NCBI GenBank assembly: GCA_034687125.1 | Contig: JAQGBZ010000153.1 | Coordinates: forward strand, 62,001-126,000 | Reading direction: 5' to 3' | DNA length: 64,000 nucleotides | Source of the DNA: Neelides folsomi | Taxonomy: Eukaryota; Arthropoda; Collembola; Neelipleona; Neelidae | Shown: positions 54,901-62,800 of the stretch, piece by piece | How the letters are laid out: every line of letters begins with the position of its first letter | Numbering within the stretch: position 1 is the first letter of the stretch | Notes under the pieces: generated by a model | Seen by the model: the letters and a program-made list of their open reading frames with translations, nothing else | What the model was told of the DNA's origin: nothing | Databases searched by the model: none | Made by a program: the position numbers and the translations under genes

Positions 54901-57900
54901 AAGTGACAATCCGAGATTCGAAAAACGAGTGATGAGGAATTTCCCATTGGCAGACTTCCCGCGTGTTTATACTCGCATCCGTCAATGACAAAAGTTTTGT
55001 GAAAGAAGTCGGGGTTTTCCGTTAATTTTCTCTCGTTTACTACAGGGCAAGATCAAATCACCTTTTGGGTCTACTCTTAATGTATGGTATTATGCCTAAC
55101 TTTGCTAACTATCCTATATCCATTTATCCATTTTGACTTCACTTCCTTGTAACTTTTTATCAGGAGGAAATGGTTATACTTATAGCTCATTCCATCTCAG
55201 GCGAAGTTGCAGAACTTGGAAGATCCGCTTATTAGCGACCGTCTTACCTTTTAGATCCCCCTTCCTCTTACTTTGCCACACAACGAGTGAACAATATGAT
55301 CCGCATGTTCCTTAGAGAGACATAACAAACGAAGGGTTGTCTCCGTCTAATACCGCCAAGAAAGGAAATTACATGGGAGAACAATTTCTTTCCCCTTTTC
55401 AGGGGATTACTTGAGCTTAGCCTTTCGCCGACGAAATCAATCCTTCGGTTTTACTTTCTATTAATTTAAAAACCTCATCATTTCCCTTCCCACAAAATGC
55501 AGGATTAAAGGAACAGAGTCTATGTATACCTAGCATTATATTTATAAGGTGTGTTTACGAGGGGTGAAAGAGAGATTTTAAAATCTATGGAAGTTATATA
55601 ATGAAGTAAAGAGACAGCTAGTGCCATTTTCCATTTCAATGGGATAAGCCGGAAAGATATTAAATTACGTTTAAACTTGTACTTCCACTATCTCTTTTTT
55701 CTCTAATACCTAACCAGGGTATATGGTAGACTCATATCTTGAGAATATTTTATACATGAGAAGAGAACTGAGATTCTTGATCTCGGAGTCTCAAGCGTGA
55801 CATTCTTGGCATCACCTCACTCACTTTCGCAACTCGGAAAGAAAGTGAAGAGAAATGACATCTTTCTTATTTTCTCTCGCCTTCCATTTGACTCGGAGTG
55901 AAAATTGAGGACTTTGCTCTCCTCTGATTTAAAAATTTAACAAGGCACGACGAGTCAGTTTCCTTTATGTCAAACTTCTTTGCAAACTTGACTGTCTACG
56001 CCAACTATTATATTAACTCCTCGCAAACAGAGACTTGCAAAAAATGGAGTGGGGAATAGTGTAATAATATAGGGCCGTAAGATAAGAAAGGTTCCAGGTG
56101 GGCCCAACGAGGAATTTTATTTAAGAATCCTTTATTATACACCGTTTTTATGAAAAGGGATATTAAAGGTTTTTCATACGTGCTTTGGGAGCGAAATGAA
56201 ACGAATTCATCTTAAGAAAAAATTTGTATAAAAGGTTCCTTTGAGGTTCTATTCCATTTTATGTAAAGGTATTCTTATTAACTTTCAAGCTCCATCATTT
56301 TCCTCATTATTCCTCAAAAATAGGATTTGTAAATGAAAAGTTTATTACTTCAACAAGTTCGCTCTGATCTCTCTTCACCTTAGAAGTACTACATTAAGAA
56401 ATTTTAAATATGATATTCATAGAGGAGGAATTTGGAATTAATATTTATTTTATTTTGAGTATTTTAATAGCAACAATGCAATATCAAATTATGGTTTTAG
56501 CTCAAAGCAATTCAGTGATAGTAAATTGCGAAAGTTGCGTTCCTGTCAAATAGGAAAGGAATGCGTGGGGTATCTGAATAGAAACAGAAAATTGAATTTC
56601 CTTCACTTCCTCATATCTTTATTGTACGGGTCCATGGTTGACTACCTTCGAAAATGCATCATCTTATCACATTGAGTGTAATACAATATTGTACAGAAGA
56701 TGAGGAAATTCCTCTGCATTTTCGAGGTCGCATGAAGCAGGAGGGGTTGGTTGAGAGCACCGGAGAAATTTTATGTCACCGTGATGAGGGGAGGGACAAC
56801 ATTTGCAATTCTCCTCGTCCCGTCACGCCCCATCAATGTGTAATTCCTTGGCGTTTGGGGAAACTTTGCCAAGAAGAAGGTAATCTTACACTTATTACTT
56901 TCTTCCAATTTGACCAATTTCGCCTTTTCTTTAAATTTTCCGTTTTAAACAACGAGTTCATCTTTTATACCTACAATAAGAGTTGGGAGAAACCATGAAT
57001 ATCAATTGAATTCTTCGATTCTAAATGCAAAAGTGGAAAGAATTGGGATTCAAAGGCAATGGTCGCCTGAACTCTCTTTCAGGTTCTTGAAAGTCCAGCC
57101 TGACTCCCAAATAGCCAACGAAAGTTCTTTGAATCGCATTTTCCACAGAATCCAATACTCCAATTTCTTTCGCGAATTGAAAAACTCGAAATGCTAAGCA
57201 ATGTTTTTTCTCCTTTTTTTATTCTACCAGAATGTACATACTTGAACCTCCTATTCTTGCAAAGTTACAAGATCCTCTGTAAGTATTTCTTTCTTGAGGC
57301 TTAAATAAAACCTAGATAATACATACAGTATACACATACTAAGCATCTTACATATAATGTAGTAGGATATATTGGAATTTATGTACCTGAATAGTATTAT
57401 GTAACAATGTAACATACGTAAGTAGGTGGGTATGCTATATTCTTATGCATAAGAATAAAACCCTTACAATAAGTATTGAAAGAGAATCGCGTTCTTAACA
57501 TATTCTCCACACAACTTCACTTGTAAAATCGAATAGAGAAACTGAGAGAAAGTAAAGTGAAAACCCGCCATACCAAATATAAAGCATTAAAATAGCGAAT
57601 TAATTTTTTGTGTGAACAATGCCATACTGTTCAAATATTAATACTCGCTCTAAAACAGCCAATAAAGTATCCTCCAATAAATATCTCATACCTGCATGAT
57701 ATTTGTGAAACTATTATAAACAACGATTTAATAATAGCATCTACTTACTCTACATTGTTCTGGCGAGTTCAATTTACAAAATCTTCAATGTACTAGCTTA
57801 GCATCAGGAATTATAACTACCATATTGTACATATAACAATATACGGACCCACAAGTTATGCAAGTTCATTTTCCTTATAAGAAGGCATGAATATATTTAA

Positions 57901-59745
57901 CAAATACAGTATTGGTAAGGTATGTATTCTAAGTATTTATCCTGTATATTCAACCCAGGATGTGCGTATGAAACGCATAGAAAACAAATTCCATGCTTGT
58001 GTTTACTGTTGTTGCTGAAGTTTTACATAGCATAAACCAATTTTGAACTTCTTAATTGCCTCGTAAATTGTATCAAGTGCGTAGATATACTTAAGTTATA
58101 ATAATCCTGTTACAGTGGGAGATATTTAGCCTTTTAGTTTGGTATATGGTACATAATGTAAAATAATGCATGTATAATGTAAGAATACCAAAATGAGAAA
58201 ATTGCTTTCATAAAATCATTTAATCTTACAAGAACACTTGTATATTTTTTCACAAACAAAAACTGTGTAGTTTGGGTATTATAGTGACAGGGTCAAAGGT
58301 CAGGTCGACAGATTACTGATGCCGCAGCCCAGGTCCGGAAACCTATCCTAACCTGACAAAATAGGATGAGTTTCTCCTAATCAATAAATGAATGAAATAG
58401 GATAATCATTAGACAATTATGTGCGAATAGTGTGAATTAAGTAAAGTAAGTGATAGCTGTCCCATGGACAGGAGTGAAGGATATGGTGGTTCGACTTCGA
58501 CTGGAGAGGAGTTGGAGATAATGGAGGAGTCAGGACGGCGAGGTTGGCCCTGGTGTGGCTTTATCCTGTAGGTGTTTCAAGGGGCAGGGTCTATCCTCTA
58601 ATGGAGTTATTCTCCATTCCCCTCAGCATATTAAATATTTAATAAACACCTAATACGAATATTTATATGTATGTACATCTAAATATCTTAGAGATTTAAC
58701 AAGAAAATATTTAAATATTCAGAGAATTGAAAGGAAATGTGCAATGAAGGAAGACAAGGAATATATTGCATAAATATTAGAGTTGTAAGTATTGTAGTAA
58801 GTTGGCATTTCCTATCAGATCTTCTTCTTGAATAGAAATGAGGACCGGGAGTTTGTCCGAATCTCATTGCTATGCAGAGAAGCCATGAAGTCAGATCCTC
58901 ATTTACATAAGCTGAGATTCACAAATCTCATTACAGGTTCGAATTTGTCGTATTATCCAATATTCACCATGCTCGAGTTGAACTCATATTCATTCACCTC
59001 CTCATGTTCCAATTCCCTTTTCATTGCCTTCTTCCGCTCAACACATACATGGGCCCAACCAAACGACTCATAATATATAATACACACGTACATAGCCCTG
59101 ATAGCTTGTGTAATGCTATTAGGATTGAAACGGGTTGAGCAAAAGGTTTGAGCCGGTGGTGAACTCCCGGAGAGGAACCATCACATCACTTCCTCGTCGC
59201 AGGAGAGAATTGTGGTTTTCTCCGCGAACCCGATCCCATCCGACTCTTAACCCTCAATTCCGCATTCCGGTTTCAAACACTGACAAATTACTTTGAAGAT
59301 CACCCGACGAATTCTCAATCAACGAGCGCTCGACACTCATCGCCTTCCTACAGCTTTCCTTTTCAATTTACTCAAATCATTCTTTTAAAATGAAATACCA
59401 TACGTGACTCAATAAAGAGAACCCAACCGGTCTGATGCTTCATCAACCTCTACAATTTCCCCAACATTGCTGATTTGACTCCAAGAGAAAGGCGGAAACC
59501 ATTGGAATTTATATTGTAAATTAGCGGAACTTTGCAAATTGGAGTGAAAGGGATGGAATGGCTGTCAATCTTTTTTGTCTCCTTTGATTCTCACCACTTG
59601 AGACACACGAGAGGGAACGTCAATTTGAAACGAGTGCGTTAGAGTGCTTACGCGTGTCGCCAACCCCATGGGCTGAACAGCATGAAGGCAGAGGGATGGA
59701 GAAGAGGAGAAAAGTGGCAAAGTAGGGAAAAATTCGTCCATCCAT
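8303..59745 (-). CDS. Ddr: Discoidin domain receptor tyrosine-kinase-like protein, 19 coding exons over 51 kb
   Basis: Single-pass membrane receptor of the collagen-sensing DDR family. Coding exons in transcript order: 59652-59745, 47541-47643, 37232-37307, 36832-36987, 35652-35799, 33295-33576, 27498-27637, 26092-26302, 21264-21350, 19903-20129, 18393-18564, 13758-14026, 12776-12913, 12083-12169, 11528-11688, 11130-11222, 9056-9194, 8742-8894, 8303-8458. All borders are GT-AG, all phases match, and the sum (2892 bases) is exactly 963 codons plus stop; human DDR1 is 913 aa and DDR2 855 aa. Order: signal peptide 1-25, discoidin domain 33-191, discoidin-like domain about 194-405, membrane segment 443-463, juxtamembrane 464-680, kinase about 685-955. 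The kinase departs from family consensus at several key places (see findings). Several introns exceed 4 kb; the first two are 12.0 and 10.2 kb. Family identity is firm. Whether the kinase is active and whether it binds collagen are open. Confidence 0.93.
8459..11129 (-). other. DDR introns 16-18 between last exons
   Basis: Introns 8459-8741, 8895-9055 and 9195-11129 interrupt the C-terminal lobe exons. Exon 18 has a tandem CAGCAG acceptor. The 1.9-kb intron 16 is AT-rich with a (CA)n run at about 9827-9839 and a degenerate ATAC/GTAT patch at 10919-10957. I see no gene or transposon in it. Confidence 0.6.
11941..11973 (-). CDS. Ddr: Candidate 33-nt in-frame microexon of the DDR kinase domain
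   Basis: Inside the 394-base intron between exons 14 and 15 there is, on the coding strand, CTAACTAAG followed by 33 bases and then GTAACG. The 33 bases are 11 open codons, TPDSIRVILLT, in the phase both neighbours need. Using it would lengthen the beta-3 to helix-C stretch from 7 to 18 residues, against 17 in human DDR1, and places a PD pair near the PD of the human loop. The acceptor has only a weak pyrimidine tract, and a short palindrome (11912-11927) lies just downstream. No transcript data are available here. Confidence 0.4.
12914..18392 (-). other. DDR introns 11 and 12
   Basis: Intron 12 (12914-13757) contains the ATAC-rich degenerate tandem repeat listed separately. Intron 11 (14027-18392) alternates AT-rich stretches with moderately GC-rich purine or pyrimidine blocks, for example 16000-17800. 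An imperfect inverted repeat lies at 15793-15835. No protein-coding exon or transposon was recognised. Confidence 0.5.
13461..13560. repeat. Degenerate tandem repeat rich in ATAC/GTAT
   Basis: About three loose copies of a 25-35-base unit around ATACAAACTAGTATACCATA sit in tandem here, in intron 12 of the receptor gene. The same sequence style (TACATAC, TATACCATAC, ATATGTATGGTAT) recurs in short patches elsewhere, for example 8930-9003, 10919-10957, 21585-21655, 36700-36735 and 53127-53245. Confidence 0.55.
13758..18564 (-). CDS. Ddr: DDR coding exons 11-12: cytosolic juxtamembrane region
   Basis: Exons 18393-18564 and 13758-14026 encode residues 509-655, a low-complexity region rich in Asn, Gly, Thr and Lys. 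A short degenerate unit of the type G-T-L-K-N/M-G-E is repeated about four times across the exon border (NGTLKNGE, GSTLKNGK, GGTLKMGEN, NGNLKHR). It is followed by a tyrosine and acid cluster (YDDYEDDGSEDPEGLYQE, residues 613-630), a plausible set of phosphorylation sites for SH2 or PTB partners. Exon 11 joins to exon 12 through a split Gly566. Confidence 0.88.
18565..21263 (-). other. DDR introns 9 and 10
   Basis: Introns 18565-19902 and 20130-21263 flank the transmembrane exon. Both are AT-rich with scattered GTAT/ATAC patches (for example 18940-19080). Nothing gene-like was seen beyond chance open frames. Confidence 0.5.
19903..20129 (-). CDS. Ddr: DDR coding exon 10: transmembrane segment
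   Basis: Encodes residues 433-508. Residues 443-463 are a clear membrane helix rich in Val, Ile, Leu and Gly, followed by a basic stop-transfer MQRSGR. A Gly and small-residue pattern (GxxxG-like: Gly445, Gly449, Gly459) lies inside the helix. The first cytosolic part includes QPNPATEG, which has an NPxT where vertebrate DDR1 uses an NPxY adaptor site elsewhere in its juxtamembrane region; I see no NPxY in this protein. Confidence 0.92.
21264..33576 (-). CDS. Ddr: DDR coding exons 6-9: discoidin-like domain and extracellular juxtamembrane stretch
   Basis: Exons 33295-33576, 27498-27637, 26092-26302 and 21264-21350 encode residues 193-432. GDGLIQYEM, VSYDGQGG and HGLGQLSD are the conserved start of the DDR discoidin-like domain; GNGWVGW continues the family GYDYVGW; EILFEFETVRKFEAIEVF and the WLVIGEVYFHSG end complete it. 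ENET, NIS and NRT are N-glycosylation sequons, plus NYT in exon 9. Exon 9 (EIYDGNYTEE...) is acidic and serine-rich and should be the flexible stretch just outside the membrane. Confidence 0.9.
21351..27497 (-). other. DDR introns 7 and 8
   Basis: Intron 8 (21351-26091, 4.7 kb) is mostly AT-rich, with a GC-richer block near 22340-23460. It holds a perfect 10-base-pair inverted repeat with an 8-base loop at 23541-23568 (ATCCCTTCGG ... CCGAAGGGAT). Intron 7 (26303-27497) is featureless as far as I can see. Confidence 0.5.
23541..23568. repeat. Short perfect inverted repeat
   Basis: Arms ATCCCTTCGG and CCGAAGGGAT pair perfectly over 10 bases around an 8-base loop. It lies in intron 8 of the receptor gene, away from splice sites. 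A stem of this GC content is uncommon in this AT-rich DNA, but such a short one may arise by chance. Confidence 0.45.
27638..35651 (-). other. DDR introns 5 and 6
   Basis: Intron 6 (27638-33294, 5.7 kb) contains the mariner-type remnant at 29094-29671; the rest is AT-rich with no recognised gene. Intron 5 (33577-35651, 2.1 kb) has a moderately GC-rich centre near 34730-35220 and otherwise nothing I can name. Confidence 0.5.
29094..29671 (+). mobile_element. Internally deleted Tc1/mariner-superfamily element (578 bp) with transposase C-terminal remnant
   Basis: Terminal inverted repeats of about 34 bases, starting CAGTGAGGGCCATAAGTATC on the left and, read inward from the right, CAGGGAGGGCCATAAGTATC, are flanked by TA on both sides, the target duplication of the Tc1/mariner superfamily. 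Inside, on the plus strand, RWIGRG (from 29287) and then, in a different frame (29312-29434), PPRSPDLTLLDFFLWG and VKSKVYAKIPSTL are recognisable as the C-terminal part of a mariner-type transposase, including the catalytic-region PDLxxLDFFLWG block. A frame change lies between the two pieces and a stop follows at 29435. The N-terminal two thirds are missing. Dead, non-autonomous copy. Confidence 0.88.
35652..47643 (-). CDS. Ddr: DDR coding exons 2-5: N-terminal discoidin (F5/8C) domain
   Basis: Exons 47541-47643, 37232-37307, 36832-36987 and 35652-35799 encode residues 32-192. The domain opens with LCGNPLGMESKAI and closes with CMRVELLGCLW, the typical family ends, with Cys34 and Cys189 placed to form the closing disulfide. 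GGAWCP (73-78), WLQ (89-91), IQGRF (105-109) and PPLVAKKIRVLP match the DDR pattern. Aligned to human DDR2, Arg105 and Glu113 of the collagen-binding site are kept (Arg108, Glu116 here), while Trp52, Thr56 and Asp69 correspond to Tyr56, Val60 and Gly73. Exon 2 lies 10.2 kb from exon 3; that intron carries three transposon remnants. Confidence 0.92.
36988..37231 (-). other. DDR intron 3
   Basis: A compact 244-base intron between two discoidin-domain exons, in contrast to the 10-kb intron next to it. Nothing else is visible. Intron 4 (35800-36831) is 1.03 kb and likewise without a recognised element. Confidence 0.6.
38776..39317. mobile_element. Fold-back MITE of Tc1/mariner type (542 bp)
   Basis: Long inverted repeats begin TGAGGGCGTATTAAAAGGTG on the left and, inward from the right, CGAGGGCGCATTAAAAGGTT, with TA on both flanks. 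The inverted arms extend about 165 bases on the left, through GCCAAAATGGCTGACGAATT and the CGATAAACCGCGCGAA block, leaving a central loop of about 160 bases. The right arm carries about 46 extra bases (around 39229-39274) absent from the left. No transposase was recognised; an 85-codon open frame across the centre (38902-39159, minus) is not similar to anything I know. Arms are nearly identical, which suggests a fairly recent insertion. Confidence 0.88.
43139..43325 (-). mobile_element. 5' end fragment of a mariner-type element
   Basis: Read on the minus strand from 43325, it begins CAAGGTGGGTCAGACTTAAC after a TA and continues through a leader that resembles those of the two neighbouring mariner-type elements: TTTAAATC..ATAATAACTTTTA and CTATGGGGAATA match the element at 43328-43755, while AAGCAAACTA, AAACGACAG and CTTTCTCAAGAGAAAG match the element at 29094. 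No opposite terminal repeat was found to the left, so the fragment is truncated; the left border is approximate. Confidence 0.65.
43328..43755 (-). mobile_element. Internally deleted mariner element (428 bp) with transposase N-terminal stub
   Basis: Terminal repeats CAGAGTGGTCCAGAGATTAA (left) and ACGAGTGGCCCAGAGTTGAT (inward from the right) share about 40 bases of similarity and are flanked by TA. On the minus strand an ATG at 43526 opens 22 codons, MDKRRRLSKEERVHIIQKFG then LN and a stop at 43458, which is the N-terminal start typical of mariner-family transposases. Immediately after it the sequence passes to the 3' terminal region, so the central catalytic part is deleted. A non-autonomous, MITE-like copy. 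Confidence 0.85.
44756..44992 (-). other. Unrecognised 78-codon open frame in DDR intron 2
   Basis: The frame starts MGIVKRSLNFRTAYDG and ends in a run of TTT codons. Its codon content is less AT-biased than the surrounding DNA. It has no close splice sites of good quality and no family I can name. It may be an exon of something else, a decayed element, or chance. Confidence 0.15.
47953..48007. repeat. AT-rich inverted repeat with 23-base arms
   Basis: Left arm 47953-47975 and right arm 47984-48007 pair almost fully (one mismatch, one single-base insertion) around the loop ACAATTAG. It lies 0.3 kb upstream of exon 2 of the receptor gene. It could be a tiny decayed MITE or a cruciform-forming site; no flanking duplication is obvious. 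Confidence 0.6.
49369..49385. repeat. (TA)n microsatellite
   Basis: A run of about eight TA units in intron 1 of the receptor gene. A similar run occurs at about 2069-2085 in the 5'UTR intron of the valyl-tRNA synthetase gene. Confidence 0.7.
53458..53922 (-). other. Unrecognised 154-codon open frame in DDR intron 1
   Basis: This is the longest open frame in the window outside the three genes. It is rich in Phe, Leu, Ile and Cys and contains two hydrophobic stretches, the last beginning at an internal Met (MPRIMYLIFLSFF). I know no family like it. Codons are AT-biased like the intron around it. At this AT content a frame of this length is uncommon but can occur by chance, and I lean to that. 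Confidence 0.12.
58275..58630. other. GC-rich block of unknown origin in DDR intron 1
   Basis: A block unlike its AT-rich flanks, with GGTCAAAGGTCAGGTCGACA, GCCGCAGCCCAGGTCCGGAA and GGTGGTTCGACTTCGACTGG. The last resembles the B-box of tRNA-derived promoters, but no matching A-box at the right distance and no tRNA fold is clear. A 35-codon open frame begins at the ATG near 58465. It could be an old SINE, part of another repeat, or an unknown exon. Confidence 0.25.
59652..59745 (-). CDS. Ddr: DDR coding exon 1: signal peptide
   Basis: Found because exon 2 needs a phase-1 partner. The ATG at 59745 opens 31 codons and a leftover C before a GTAAGC donor. The peptide begins MDGRIFPYFATFLLFSIPL, a short charged start, a hydrophobic core and a small-residue region SCCSA before HGVGD, so cleavage after Ala25 is likely. 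The leftover C joins the AT of exon 2 to make His32 directly before LCGNPLGM, the start of the discoidin domain. In frame upstream, the first stop is a TGA at 59809-59811 with no other ATG before it. The exon is 12 kb from exon 2, so a different first exon nearer to exon 2 or beyond the window remains possible, but the length, phase and signal-peptide fit are good. Confidence 0.75.
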
Positions 59746-59874
59746 CTCACGCTGAACTGAGGCGAGCAGGGTGAAGAGTTTTGGGGTAACGAAGGGTTTG
59801 GCGGTCTTTCACATTCGCTCTGCTACTCGCTACGACCAAGACCTGGAGGCGCATTTGATATCAACCCCCGTTGA
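59746..59874 (-). other. Likely 5'UTR of the DDR gene
   Basis: On the minus strand, CTTTTCTTTTGTAG at 59875 and above looks like a splice acceptor, which would make 59746-59874 the untranslated start of the first coding exon and imply a further non-coding exon upstream. The frame of the start codon is closed by TGA at 59809-59811. An unspliced leader running further upstream is equally possible. Confidence 0.35.
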
Positions 59875-62800
59875 CTACAAAAGAAAAGAGGGAAACTTCC
59901 CCTTTGATTCGATCTTTCACAGTTCTTTTCAACTTGTTTCTTCCCTCAAGATATTCAAACTTCACGTTTTTCTGAAAATTAACAAAGAAAATTTTTCATG
60001 ATTTATCTTTTAAATTAGATATTAAATTAAAGGAACATTTTATATGATAAATGTGAAGTACGCATCTTTTTGATGGCATTTGATTATTAAAAATATAAAG
60101 AGAGGAACTCTGATGATGGAAATGGATGGAAGATAAACGAGATAATGAAACTCATTTGAGAATTTCCTATTACCTATGCATTTTACATGAAAGAATCCTC
60201 AAGTTTGGCACTCTACAAAAGGTGTTTAATATTTAAACCCTCCCATGTCCTATCCAACTGGTAGTAAAATAAAGAATTTGCAAAGTATGAACTCTCTTTA
60301 TATTTATCTACTTTATCACCTTCTTTCGTTTATTCGGTGGGGAAGGGAGTTCATAAACAAATTCATAGTCTTCTCCTAACCATAAATAAGACCATGAAGT
60401 GTGGGACCTTTTTAAAAACGGGAGATAGATAAATGCCTGCCAACAACTCGGATACTCCATAGTAAAAGGGTGCAAGAAGAAAACGTAAACGGGGCCATTT
60501 CTTGGCAAAGGGAAATGAGGAACTGGTTGAATAAAACATAGGCTAGAAGACATCATAAAAGCATAAAAGATAGCTAAAATTTTGAAACTGTTCCTTTACT
60601 ATCAGAATCCAGGATCTTCACAAAAGATTCTCATAAAGAGAAACAGAGAGAAAATGTTTATCGGGATACACATTATTTTGTTATGTACGTATTTATGTAT
60701 CAACTTCACACTTATATTTATATTATAAGCTCTACAAGTATATTGAGTGAAGACGGCTATAGTTGGTCCGTTAATAACAATTGTATTGGAATTCCTAACC
60801 ACAATTTTCCATTTTATTAAATAATTGAAGTTTATTTCATTTCTTACACATGAATAATAAATTAATAAATAGTTGATAAATACACAATTTAACATAATTT
60901 AAGTTTAATGCTTGTACTTATAATAAATACATATTATTAAATAAAATATTTCTATTCAAATAAGTATAATATTTATAACAGGAATGACTCTTGGTATAAA
61001 TATCATGTGAATTGGCAATTTCATAATATATTTACTGCTGGCACAATTCTCTGGTGAATGAATTTATAAAGTCATATCCGCCTAATGTATTTATTCCTTA
61101 TGTTTGTAGAAGTAATATAAAGTACAATTTCTAAAATATTAAAGCCCTGGGTTGAAGAAAGTATATGAAATAACTTGAAATAAGGCATGGTCATTAAAGA
61201 TATATGGTTCAGGAAAGTTTATATAAGTTATTCGTTGAGGGCGCCTTACCTTATGGCGGCTATAAAACTCTTTGTGAGGATCACCAGCTATGCATATCTT
61301 ATTTTATTCCTCCCTCATCCCACTTTCCTGTCATTATTATCATATAATATAGGGGAGTAGAGAAAGAAACTTTTCGTTTTCCTGACATGATCCACTCTTC
61401 ACGTTGCCCCTCATCTCATTTTACTCCTTTTCTACCTTTTCGAATAGGCCTAAACGTGCGAACTGACGTGCATATTTATGAGAGTCAGACACACGTAAGA
61501 AGGAGGGCAACGAAGAGGGAGGATCCTTCTCCTTACATAAATAACCCACTCAGAAAATACCTATCACCTTCGCCTAACTGCCTTACAAAGAAACTCATCT
61601 TAAAGCCCTTTCAAACCTTAACCTACAATCTTATTTTCTCCTTAAATATTCACATGTGTGGTTTGAATATTGAGTATTGAATATTTATTTACTTAACTTA
61701 TATTCAAAGTATTATGTACAGGTATGTGCTTGCACACTACGGATACTATTAAAACAAAATACTATTAATTATACATAGGCAGGATATTCAGACAAGATCT
61801 ATATTTTACTTATAAATCAATCAAAATGTTTGTGGTATTGACTACACAGGAGATTCATGAATAAATAAACTCCATATGATTTCTCGTTTTAACTGTTTTG
61901 ACTATCAAAATCTAGAATCAACGATAAAATATTTATTAGGGAGGAATGATAACAGTAATGGGAATATTATAGAATTAACTCGGGAGCGTATGGTTGAGTG
62001 ATATCATTTATTATTCATTAAAAAATAATAGTAGGTTAACAGAGAGGAGAAAGTAATCTATTTCCTCAACTTAAAACATATGAAAATAATAAAGTTGAAA
62101 GCCAATCTGGGTAACGTATCAGCCATAATTATAATAAAGCAAAGTAAATCTATTTTGTTCATTTTCCTTAGATTGGATTTTGGTTGCATGCAATGCGGAC
62201 TATAAAGGTAATTCCTCTACATAACTTGGTTTTTAGATCAAACCATCAAAGCTTATATTAGATGCTTTCTATTATTTTACATAGCAAAATTAATAAGTTT
62301 TGTGTATTTGTCCAAAGCGAGCAAACACTCGGTGATCATTGATCAACATAAAAAGTAAATTCCCTTCAGGAATAAAACATAGACAAATGAAAAGAATTTG
62401 TGAAAAAACACCCACTGTCTCTTTTTATAAACAATGATTCATTATGCTTTTAATTTTTTATTCCTTTTTGCCAAACTGCAAAGTTTTTGTTATTTCTAGC
62501 CAATAAGTTAAGTGAGCAGAATTAGAATTCAATCAATAGCATAAGATATATAATTTTATTAGACAAATACATACAATAATTTTCCATGCATCGTTTATTC
62601 AGTAGATACTCTCATTAAAGAAAAATGAGCAAAATGAAAACGTATACTAAACATGAAACATGCTACCAAGCCATATGTTTATGAATTTATATTCGTCTAT
62701 TTTTGGCATCAAAATAGCACTATTATCTTAACCATATAATTACAACAATGTTCATATTGAATTCTAAATAGATAGATAGGTAGTATACGCTTTATTATTA

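Larger units (their letters stand above)
47644..59651 (-). other. DDR intron 1 (12 kb)
   Basis: The largest intron of the window. AT-rich stretches alternate with moderately GC-rich blocks (49000-50330, 51400-52060, 52440-53000, 54400-55500, 59130-59340). It contains an AT-rich inverted repeat at 47953-48007, a (TA)n tract at 49369-49385, another short inverted repeat at 54011-54041, an odd GC-rich block at 58275-58630 and a 154-codon open frame at 53458-53922. No known gene or transposon family was recognised. Confidence 0.5.

Noticed and set aside
58485-58497. B-box-like string as a tRNA gene
   Set aside because: No acceptor stem, no D-arm at the expected distance and no cloverleaf could be drawn.
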